Under the pieces are notes generated by a model, which worked only from the letters and a program-made list of their open reading frames with translations, was not told where the DNA came from and did not search any database. The translations under genes were made by a program, and so were the position numbers. A stretch of DNA of 15,079 bases from Alphaproteobacteria bacterium (GTDB lineage: Bacteria > Pseudomonadota > Alphaproteobacteria > DAOWDM01), in assembly GCA_030639035.1 (NCBI GenBank), contig DAOWDM010000121.1, forward strand, positions 1-15,079, read 5' to 3'. Below are positions 7,992 to 13,902 of this stretch, one piece after another. The number at the start of each line of letters is the position of its first letter. Within the stretch, counting starts at the first letter, position 1.

Positions 7992-8024
7992 CGTCATGCT
8001 GAACTTGTTTCAGTATCCATCTTC
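7992..8024. repeat. dispersed intergenic repeat, copy 1
   Basis: This 33-bp stretch matches 12484-12516 at 28 of 33 positions; both run from CGTCAT to ATCCATCTTC. Its core pairs as ATGCTGAA/TTCAGTAT (one G-T pair) around CTTGT, a potential hairpin. It lies between the CsgG-like gene and the COG3014-type gene. The GTCATGCTGAACTTGTTTCAG type resembles short intergenic repeats I recall from many unrelated genomes. Confidence 0.7.
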
Positions 8025-8059
8025 TTTTTATGATTCTATATAAAATGGAAATGCTCTAA

Positions 8060-9742
8060 ATGTTTAAAACAGGATTTCAGTTAGCAGTTTTTATAGCCCC
8101 TATTATTTTGGCTGGCTGTTCCACTGCTAACAGTCTTCGTGTTGAAAAAAAGTTCTTGTCGCTTCCTGAGGATATAGGGCAGCCTGTAACTGATTTCAGA
8201 AAATGCGTTGCAGCGGTGTCTTTTCGCTCGGAACTGCCAAAGGTTGATTTTGACAGGTTGGACAAGGTTATACGGGAAGCTAAAAAAGAAACAAGCGTAC
8301 TAAGACGTGCCTTGATAAATTCAGTCCAGCCATTGGAAAAAATCCCAAAATATTACAGTGGTTATGCAAATTATTCAGCAGGATTCCAAGGGACTAAAAC
8401 TCTGCTTCAAGACGGTAATTTTCAAGGAGCAGCTTATCGTTATGCCGTTCTTGATTACAAGCCGTTATTATCTTCTGATGCAGATGATGAGATTGCTGAA
8501 AAAATAGGGTTGCTTGGTTTGCTTGAACGTGGAGCAATCGCTCTTGACTATGGAAATTCAAAATGTTCCAGACAGTTTTTCAAAATGGCAGAAATGCTTG
8601 TCAATGAACGTGATGATAATACTCTAGCTGGCTATGAGCATGTTTTGATGCTTAATCTCAAGGCTATATCTCATTTGCTTGATAGCGACTTTGGAGCTTA
8701 TAACGTAACAAGACGAGCCAGAGACCTTCAGGCAGTAGAAAGAGATAAGTTTAAAAAACGAATTGATGAAAGCAGGGAAAAACTGAACGAGAAAGAATCT
8801 GATGAAAAAGAAGGCTCTTTTTTCTCGCTTGCAGGTGAGATTTTAAGCGATGCTTTTAAGCCTAATCTTGATATTGCTACACGAATTTCCAGCCCATATG
8901 TCAGCCCATTTTCTGACTATGTTTCTGGAATGGTTTCTGAACTTTTAGCGGCAGAATATATCAGACTTAAAGAAGACGGCAAAAGTCGCACAGAACTTGA
9001 CAGTGCAAGAATCTCATACAAAAAAGCTGAAAAACTAAGCCCTAAAAATAAACTCGTTGCAAAAGCTAAGAAAGACACTGCCAAAGGTTATAAGCCAAAA
9101 GGAAAAAAACTGGTTCATGTTGCTGTCGGTGCAGGGCTTGCTCCAGAGAAAAAAGTCATAATTATTGAAATCCCTATAGACAACACCATAGTTCCAATAA
9201 AACTCCCTTTTTATGAGCCTGTTGCTTCTGAAATTTTTTCTATGAAAATTTATACTGGGGACGGGAAAAAACTGGCACAGCTTGAACTGCTTGCTGATGT
9301 AGAAGCAATAACTATGCGTCATTATTATGATGAGCGTTTTTCCCATATTTTAAAAGCTGTATCAGGAAGTGTAGGCAGTTTTTTAATTCAGAAAGAAAAA
9401 GAACGGCAAAAAGAAATCGTAAAAAATGAAAAAGGCAAAGCAGCATCTATGTTTGTAGATATATTAGGAACAGTTATAAATGCTGTTATAGACCATGCTA
9501 CAATGCCAAATACAAAAGCATTTATGACTCTTCCAAAGGAAATTTCTGTAGCAAGATTTTACGTGCCGATAAAACTAGACCAAATTACAGTTAATTCTTA
9601 TGATAAAAAAGACAGGCTTTTAGGTAGCAAATCTGTTAAGCTTCTAAAAAAATCACCTACTTTTGTTTATGGACGTGCCATAAATGATAATATGCAATTG
9701 TTTAGTCAGAAAGAAATGCTAACGTTTCTAAAAAAGGAATAA
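8060..9742 (+). CDS. large outer-membrane lipoprotein, COG3014-type
   Basis: A 560-residue protein with a lipoprotein signal ending LAGC (cysteine 20). Residue +2 is Ser, so outer-membrane sorting is expected. Residues about 85-215 look helical and TPR-like, with blocks around GNFQGAAYRYAVLDY and LLGLLERGAIALDYG. Residues 215-250 are highly charged, probably a helix or short coiled coil. Residues 279-330 include SPYVSPFSDYVSGM and a further TPR-like SARISYKKAEKLSP. Then VAVGAGLAPEKKVIIIEIPI begins a beta-rich C-terminal half. This arrangement fits the COG3014 group of uncharacterised lipoproteins, which I recall next to YcfL and LpoB homologues in Gammaproteobacteria. Only 5 bp separate it from the YcfL-like gene, so those two are one transcript. 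Function unknown; probably a scaffold. Confidence 0.72.
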   Translation: MFKTGFQLAVFIAPIILAGCSTANSLRVEKKFLSLPEDIGQPVTDFRKCVAAVSFRSELPKVDFDRLDKVIREAKKETSVLRRALINSVQPLEKIPKYYSGYANYSAGFQGTKTLLQDGNFQGAAYRYAVLDYKPLLSSDADDEIAEKIGLLGLLERGAIALDYGNSKCSRQFFKMAEMLVNERDDNTLAGYEHVLMLNLKAISHLLDSDFGAYNVTRRARDLQAVERDKFKKRIDESREKLNEKESDEKEGSFFSLAGEILSDAFKPNLDIATRISSPYVSPFSDYVSGMVSELLAAEYIRLKEDGKSRTELDSARISYKKAEKLSPKNKLVAKAKKDTAKGYKPKGKKLVHVAVGAGLAPEKKVIIIEIPIDNTIVPIKLPFYEPVASEIFSMKIYTGDGKKLAQLELLADVEAITMRHYYDERFSHILKAVSGSVGSFLIQKEKERQKEIVKNEKGKAASMFVDILGTVINAVIDHATMPNTKAFMTLPKEISVARFYVPIKLDQITVNSYDKKDRLLGSKSVKLLKKSPTFVYGRAINDNMQLFSQKEMLTFLKKE

Positions 9743-9747
9743 AATTT

Positions 9748-10164
9748 ATGAAGACGTTTTCACCACTTGTTTTGTGTTTTGCTGTTTTGCTGTTTTCCGC
9801 TTGTGCAGGAAAATCAGACGTATCAGCTATCAGAACAGAAACCGATTTTTTCAAACAATTACACCCTAAAGTTACAATTGTTGTCGAGGAAGAAGATTTA
9901 CTTGATGAAGTTCAAATTGCTGACATTAAATTACGCAGCAGAGGACGGTTGAAACAGCTTGCTTTCCGTTTTATAAATTCAGAAACAAACACCATTAGAT
10001 TCAAATATATTGTCAAGTGGGAAGACAAAGAAGAATTCCCAGTTGATGGAGCAACCGTTTGGGAGCCTCTTTCTTTGACAAGCGGAATGCAGAAAAACAT
10101 CAGTGTAATAGCTAAATCACCAAAAGCAGACAGAGCTATTATTTCTCTTAAATTGATTAAATAG
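9748..10164 (+). CDS. YcfL-like (DUF1425) outer-membrane lipoprotein
   Basis: A 138-residue lipoprotein. The signal ends LFSAC with cysteine 19 and Ala at +2, so the outer membrane is expected. The mature part from about residue 45 is a single beta-rich domain: VTIVVEEED, then IKLRSRGRLKQLAFRFINSE, then IRFKYIVKWEDKEEFPV, then WEPLSLTSGMQ and an Ala-Pro-type segment IAKSPKADRAIISLKL. That succession (short strand, Y/F-K-W-x-D, W-x-x-L, Q-x-x-x-x-I-A-x-x-P) is the YcfL/DUF1425 pattern. In E. coli ycfL lies directly upstream of lpoB, as here. Its role is unknown; an accessory part in PBP1B regulation is inferred from linkage. AAAAAGGA at the end of the previous gene is its ribosome binding site. 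Confidence 0.72.
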   Translation: MKTFSPLVLCFAVLLFSACAGKSDVSAIRTETDFFKQLHPKVTIVVEEEDLLDEVQIADIKLRSRGRLKQLAFRFINSETNTIRFKYIVKWEDKEEFPVDGATVWEPLSLTSGMQKNISVIAKSPKADRAIISLKLIK

Positions 10165-10173
10165 GAAAAAATT

Positions 10174-10680
10174 ATGAAAATTTATCAGTTTATTTTTATG
10201 AGCGTTTTTGTTCTTGGTTTAAGTGCTTGCGGTGGAGGTGAAACTCCTCATGTTACAATCGGAGACGCTACAGAACGCCGTCATTTTTCAGCAAATCTGA
10301 CAGTTCAGGATTTCCGTTCTCTTGCAGATACGCTGACTAATAAAATGCTTGAAGATGACCTTTTTGCAGAAGCTACAAAAAAACCACGCATAGTTGTAGG
10401 TTCTGTTAGAAACTTTACTGACGATGAAAACCTTAGAATTGACGACCTTTATGACCATACAGAAGAAGCCCTTGTTCACAGCAAAATGGTTCGTGTGATG
10501 AGCCGAGGTTCAACCGATTTTGACCTTGTAGGCAAGTTTGAACTTTCCTCCTCTCGTCAATACGGTGATAAAGACGAGCAGGAAGTTACCTATATGTACA
10601 AGGTAAAACTTTACGATATCAAAGGTGAAGTTCTAGGGCATTGGTCTAAAGATTTAATGCTTATCAAAGCTAAAAAATAA
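10174..10680 (+). CDS. LpoB-like lipoprotein, penicillin-binding protein activator
   Basis: A 168-residue lipoprotein with signal ending LSAC (cysteine 19, Gly at +2). The globular part runs from about residue 42: VQDFRSLADTLTNKMLED, KPRIVVGSVRNFTDDE, a helix around TEEALVHSKMVRVMSRG, FDLVGKFELSSSRQYG and YMYKVKLYDIKGEVLGHWSK. The end corresponds to the LpoB pattern Y-x-L-x-L-x-L-x-x-x-x-T-G-x-I-x-W-x-x-x-K. LpoB sits in the outer membrane and reaches through peptidoglycan to stimulate the synthase PBP1B. E. coli LpoB is 213 residues with a long proline-rich linker after the lipid anchor; here only about 22 residues separate the cysteine from the domain. It starts 9 bp after the ycfL-like stop. 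The target enzyme is not in the window. Confidence 0.75.
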   Translation: MKIYQFIFMSVFVLGLSACGGGETPHVTIGDATERRHFSANLTVQDFRSLADTLTNKMLEDDLFAEATKKPRIVVGSVRNFTDDENLRIDDLYDHTEEALVHSKMVRVMSRGSTDFDLVGKFELSSSRQYGDKDEQEVTYMYKVKLYDIKGEVLGHWSKDLMLIKAKK

Positions 10681-10707
10681 GGTTTTTTCAGTTATTGTGT
10701 TCCCTCC

Positions 10708-10743
10708 CGTCATTGTGAGGAGCGTAGCCGACGTGGCAATCTC
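10708..10743. repeat. dispersed intergenic repeat of the GTCATTGTGAGGAGCG type
   Basis: The stretch starts CGTCATTGTGAGGAGCGTAG and ends CGTGGCAATCTC. It closely resembles a repeat widely scattered in bacterial genomes, including Rickettsiales, in the form GTCATTGCGAGGAGCGA through CGTGGCAATC (recalled, not searched). It occupies the gap between the LpoB-like and FlgT_N-like genes. It is a different family from the copies at 7992 and 12484. Only one copy is in the window, so repetitiveness here is inferred. Confidence 0.55.
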
Positions 10744-10782
10744 ATTTGGATAACTAAACTCTAAACTTTTTAAGGTCTGCAC

Positions 10783-11205
10783 ATGTTTATGAAATCGTTT
10801 TTATGTCTTGTTTTGTGTCTTTGTTCTGTTGAAACTATGGCTGGCGAGAAAGTGCCTGTTTCAGGTAAGGCTTGCTACACTTACGGCGACAATGAATCCC
10901 CTATTATGGGGGAAGAGGCTGCACTTAATCTTGCAAAACAAAAAGCAGTTGAAAGCTACAAAGTTTTTGTTCAGTCAAGAAGTCTGGTTGAAGATATGAT
11001 TACGACAAAACATCTTGTTTCAACTTTGGCGGTAGGTTCTCTTTATAACCTTGAAATAAAAAAGGTTAGCGAAGAAGAACGTGAAGTCTGCGTTGAAATA
11101 ACAGCAGCGGTTGACCCAGAAGAAATTGAAAAAGCCATGGAAGAAGCTAGATTAAAAAAGAAAAAGAAAGCCGTAAAAGCTTCAAAAAAAGAAATAAACT
11201 GGTAA
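10783..11205 (+). CDS. small periplasmic protein with FlgT_N/LPP20-like domain
   Basis: A 140-residue protein with a Sec signal peptide (core 5-16, likely cleavage after TMA at 18-20) and no canonical lipobox. Residues 25-112 read VPVSGKACYTYGDN, EEAALNLAKQKAVESYKVFVQS, a helical stretch, then VGSLYNLEIKKVSEEEREVCVEITAAV. This succession (V-x-G-x-A, a helix of A-x-x-x-A repeats, and a final V-x-I-x-A-x-V strand) is typical of FlgT N-terminal and LPP20-type domains. The last 25 residues are very lysine-rich. The first ATG is preferred because AAGG (10772-10775) lies at a normal 7-nt spacing. It precedes the lytic transglycosylase by 22 bp and is probably co-transcribed with it. Its partner is unknown. 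Confidence 0.6.
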   Translation: MFMKSFLCLVLCLCSVETMAGEKVPVSGKACYTYGDNESPIMGEEAALNLAKQKAVESYKVFVQSRSLVEDMITTKHLVSTLAVGSLYNLEIKKVSEEEREVCVEITAAVDPEEIEKAMEEARLKKKKKAVKASKKEINW

Positions 11206-11227
11206 CGTTATTGTATCAGGAAATAGC

Positions 11228-12382
11228 ATGAAGCATTTAGTAATCATCATTGTTTTGCTGTTTAGCTGTGTTTTTATTGGCAGAGCCAATGCTTCTTCCA
11301 TCGATGATTTTGATGATGCTATAGGGGTAGCTTTTGAGGCTTTTGACCAAAATACAGAAGCTAAATTTGCTGAAATCGACAAGGCGGTTGCAAAAGCTTT
11401 CAGCGAAATTGATGAATTGATAGAACCTGTTTGGGGTGGGCAAACCAAGCTTCCTGAAAGTAAAGTCTGGGTTGGTTACGAAAAGAATCTTGATGCTCGT
11501 GTAGTCATTGACTATGAAAAAGGCAACGTTTCTATAGAAACGGTCAATAAACAGCGTTCAAATAAAGAGCTTCTTGAAATTATGGACAAGATGCTGGAAG
11601 CTTCTTCAAAAGAACTCGACAGTCGTGATATTTTAGCTGACCGTATTAAGAAAAACATAAAATCCGCACAAACTGGAGCGGTTATTCTCAAAGCTCCAAA
11701 GACTCATGAAAAACGTGAATTGTTTAATCTGATTGATAGAGCAAAAAAACCTGTATTCTCTATAAAAAGAACCACTACAAAGCAGAATAAAACAATTACA
11801 GTTCAAAGTGTTACGCTTCCATTCGTCCCAAATCACGAAAAGCTTTCAGCAGAAAAAGTCAAAAAGCCTGTTAATACATTTGCTGACCGTTATAAACTCC
11901 CTCGTTCTTTGGTGCTGGCTATTATTAAGAATGAAAGTTCGTTCAATCCTAGGGCTCAGTCGCATATCCCAGCTTTTGGATTAATGCAGCTTGTGCCTAG
12001 AACTGGCGGCAGAGATGCTTATAAATTTGTAAAAGGAAAGGATAAACCTCCAACTCCTAGCTATTTGTTTCGTGTAAATGAAAATATAGAGCTTGGTTCT
12101 GCTTATCTTCATATTGTAAACAGCCGTTATCTTCGCCAGATTAAAAATCCTCAAAGCCGTCTTTACTGCACAATAGCAGCGTACAATACAGGAGCAGGAA
12201 ACGTTGCAAAAGCATTCGGAAGCCGTACTCATATCAAAGGTGCAGCATCAAAAATCAACTCAATGACACCTGCTCAGGTTTACAAGCACTTAGTGATAAA
12301 CCTCCCTTATGAAGAAACAAGAAAATATCTCCCCAAAGTTACCAGAGACATGAAAAAATTCACCTACTTGAACAAAGTGTGA
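11228..12382 (+). CDS. MltC-like lytic transglycosylase
   Basis: A 384-residue exported murein hydrolase. Residues 76-195 correspond to the MltC N-terminal domain: VWVGYEKNLDARVVIDYEKG followed by VSIETV parallels VKYTDQYQTRSHINFDDG and ITIETI of E. coli MltC. Residues 215-375 are the SLT domain with catalytic E236 in IIKNESSFNP, FGLMQLVP (250-257) and AAYNTGAGN (317-325). It cleaves glycan strands to 1,6-anhydro-muropeptides. E. coli MltC is a lipoprotein of about 359 residues. Here the signal reads LLFSCVFIGRANASS: the cysteine at 14 has Phe at -2, so a soluble form cleaved at ANA is more likely than a lipoprotein. Residues 25-67 add an acidic helical segment rich in Asp and Phe. It is last in the cluster. 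Confidence 0.87.
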   Translation: MKHLVIIIVLLFSCVFIGRANASSIDDFDDAIGVAFEAFDQNTEAKFAEIDKAVAKAFSEIDELIEPVWGGQTKLPESKVWVGYEKNLDARVVIDYEKGNVSIETVNKQRSNKELLEIMDKMLEASSKELDSRDILADRIKKNIKSAQTGAVILKAPKTHEKRELFNLIDRAKKPVFSIKRTTTKQNKTITVQSVTLPFVPNHEKLSAEKVKKPVNTFADRYKLPRSLVLAIIKNESSFNPRAQSHIPAFGLMQLVPRTGGRDAYKFVKGKDKPPTPSYLFRVNENIELGSAYLHIVNSRYLRQIKNPQSRLYCTIAAYNTGAGNVAKAFGSRTHIKGAASKINSMTPAQVYKHLVINLPYEETRKYLPKVTRDMKKFTYLNKV

Positions 12383-12484
12383 GGTTTTAGCTCCTGCATC
12401 TATTCCAGCATTTAACCTTTTTGTAGTAACATCTATAACTAAATAGCTTAATAATGATTATATTTATATGCTTCCAACTCAATC

Positions 12485-12566
12485 GTCATTCTGAATTTAA
12501 TTCAGAATCCATCTTCTGTTTTGGCAATGAAGAAAAAGGTGGATCCTGAATTAAATTCAGGATGAC
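12485..12566. repeat. long inverted repeat made of two palindromic units (dispersed repeat, copies 2 and 3)
   Basis: Bases 12485-12515 are complementary to 12536-12566: 31 positions with two G-T pairs and one A-C mismatch, around a 20-nt loop. Each arm is also a palindrome on its own: 12488-12508 and 12543-12563 are each perfect over 10 bp per side around one central base. The left unit has an A-T-type pair (T12490 with A12506) where the right unit has a C-G pair (C12546 with G12560). The left arm, extended one base to 12484, matches the repeat at 7992-8024 at 28 of 33 positions. Confidence 0.85.
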
Positions 12567-12609
12567 AGTGTGGGTGATTCAGAATAACAGTGTGAGTGAT
12601 TCAGGATGA
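12554..12609. repeat. tandem 22-bp repeat, about 2.5 copies
   Basis: Units are 12554-12575, 12576-12597 and a partial 12598-12609. Each begins RATTCAGRATRA, and the complete ones end CAGTGTGRGT. The first unit overlaps the right arm of the long inverted repeat, so the array probably arose by tandem duplication of that element's tail. Confidence 0.8.
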
Positions 12610-12614
12610 TATCT

Positions 12615-12660
12615 TTTTCTGTCATCGAATTAGATAGCATTTACAGAAAGGTAACTTTTT
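12615..12660 (+). terminator. weak terminator-like hairpin before dgt
   Basis: TTTCTGT (12616-12622) pairs with ACAGAAA (12643-12649), extended by one T-G pair, around a 20-nt loop. GTAAC and then TTTTT (12656-12660) follow. The large loop and displaced T run make efficient termination doubtful, but no better terminator is seen for the upstream cluster. Confidence 0.25.
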
Positions 12661-12738
12661 GGGTCAAAATGGTTTTTTAATGCTTAAAGCTGTTTAGTTT
12701 TTAGTGTACTGTCTGTTTTTTAATATCGGATTATTTTT

Positions 12739-13902
12739 ATGAAAAGTTATGCCTGCAATCCAGAAGAAAGCAAAGGACGTTTATATCCTGAAAAGGAAAC
12801 TCGTGAACGCACGTGTTTTCAACGAGATAGAGACCGCATAATTCACTCTTCTGCTTTCAGGCGGTTGAAATACAAAACACAGGTGTTTGTATATCATGAA
12901 GGCGAGAACTATCGAACAAGATTATCTCACAGCCTTGAAGTCGCACAGGTAGCCAGAACTATAAGTCGCAGATTAGGGCTTAATGAAGATTTAGCAGAGT
13001 CTCTTGCTCTTGCTCATGACCTTGGACACACTCCGTTTGGTCATGCAGGAGAACGTGCTTTGAAAAAATGCATGAAAGAATACAGAGGGTTTGATCATAA
13101 TGCTCAATCTTTGCGTATTGTAACTGCTCTTGAACAGCGTTATGCAGAGTTTGACGGGCTGAACCTTACATGGGAAACCCTTGAAGGCTTGGTCAAACAT
13201 AACGGTCCTTTGATAGATTCGTCCGTTTCAAAACCATTGCCGATGGCTATTAAAAAGTATTCCGAAGTAAATGATTTGGAACTTGACAGCTATCCAAGTC
13301 TTGAGGCTCAAATCGCTTCTATATCTGATGATGTAGCATATAATAGCCATGATTTTGATGATGGTTTGCACGCTTGGCTGTTTGATATAAAAGATATTAT
13401 GGAAGTGCCTTTAGTTGGTGATATGGTTAGTGAAGTTAATTCTCTTTATCCGAATTTGGAACGTTCCAGATTGATTCATGAGATTATTCGCCGTCTTATT
13501 GCTGTAATGATAGATGATGTTGTAGATGAAACCAGACTAAGACTTAATAATGAAAAGCCGTCCTCTGTTGAAGATGTACGAAAATGTAAAAAACCGCTAG
13601 TTGGTTTCTCTGATGAAATGAGCAAAAACGACAAAGCATTTAAGAATTTTCTTTTCCCTAATATGTATAGGCATTACAAAGTAAACCGCATGACCAGTAA
13701 AGCAGAACGCATATTGAAAGACCTTTTTGAGCTTCTTGTTTCTGACATTAAGCTTCTTCCTGATGACTGGCGACAGAGGGCAGGAAATGAGCCTAATACT
13801 CAAAAATCCGCCCGTGTAGTTTGTGATTATATTGCTGGCATGACTGATAAATTTGCTTTAGATGAACATGCAAGACTTTTTGACCCGAGAGTAAAAATAT
13901 GA
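12739..13902 (+). CDS. dgt: dGTPase-like deoxynucleotide triphosphohydrolase (HD domain)
   Basis: A 387-residue cytoplasmic enzyme. FQRDRDRIIHSSAFRRLKYKTQVF (27-50) is the dGTPase nucleotide-site signature. The HD metal site is formed by H64 (RTRLSHSLEVAQ), H93-D94 (LAHDLGHTPFGHAGE) and an aspartate of ISDDVAYNSHDFDDG (195-209). These enzymes split dNTPs to deoxynucleoside and tripolyphosphate. The length fits the shorter, broad-specificity bacterial group (annotated dGTPase-like) rather than the longer E. coli Dgt, so strict dGTP specificity should not be assumed. Its stop overlaps the argS start (ATGA), showing translational coupling, a pairing common in Alphaproteobacteria. The start has CGGA eight bases upstream. 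Confidence 0.93.
   Translation: MKSYACNPEESKGRLYPEKETRERTCFQRDRDRIIHSSAFRRLKYKTQVFVYHEGENYRTRLSHSLEVAQVARTISRRLGLNEDLAESLALAHDLGHTPFGHAGERALKKCMKEYRGFDHNAQSLRIVTALEQRYAEFDGLNLTWETLEGLVKHNGPLIDSSVSKPLPMAIKKYSEVNDLELDSYPSLEAQIASISDDVAYNSHDFDDGLHAWLFDIKDIMEVPLVGDMVSEVNSLYPNLERSRLIHEIIRRLIAVMIDDVVDETRLRLNNEKPSSVEDVRKCKKPLVGFSDEMSKNDKAFKNFLFPNMYRHYKVNRMTSKAERILKDLFELLVSDIKLLPDDWRQRAGNEPNTQKSARVVCDYIAGMTDKFALDEHARLFDPRVKI

Larger units (their letters stand above)
12383..12738. other. 356-bp intergenic region rich in repeats
   Basis: No credible gene lies between the transglycosylase and dgt. The segment holds a long inverted repeat (12485-12566), a tandem 22-bp repeat (12554-12609), a further hairpin (12615-12650) and an AT-rich stretch before dgt. 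CGGA (12727-12730) is a plausible ribosome binding site for the dgt ATG at 12739. I see no clear promoter; TAATAT at 12721-12726 lacks a good -35. Confidence 0.7.

Noticed and set aside
10681..10782. tRNA or small RNA gene in the gap
   Set aside because: I could not build a cloverleaf or other known fold, and the segment is explained by a dispersed repeat.
12382..12422. Possible terminator after the transglycosylase gene
   Set aside because: AGGTT and AACCT can pair before TTTTT, but the stem is only 5 bp with a 27-nt loop.
12485..12609. CRISPR array
   Set aside because: The repeats are adjacent, short and palindromic, with no unique spacers of constant length and no cas genes in the window.
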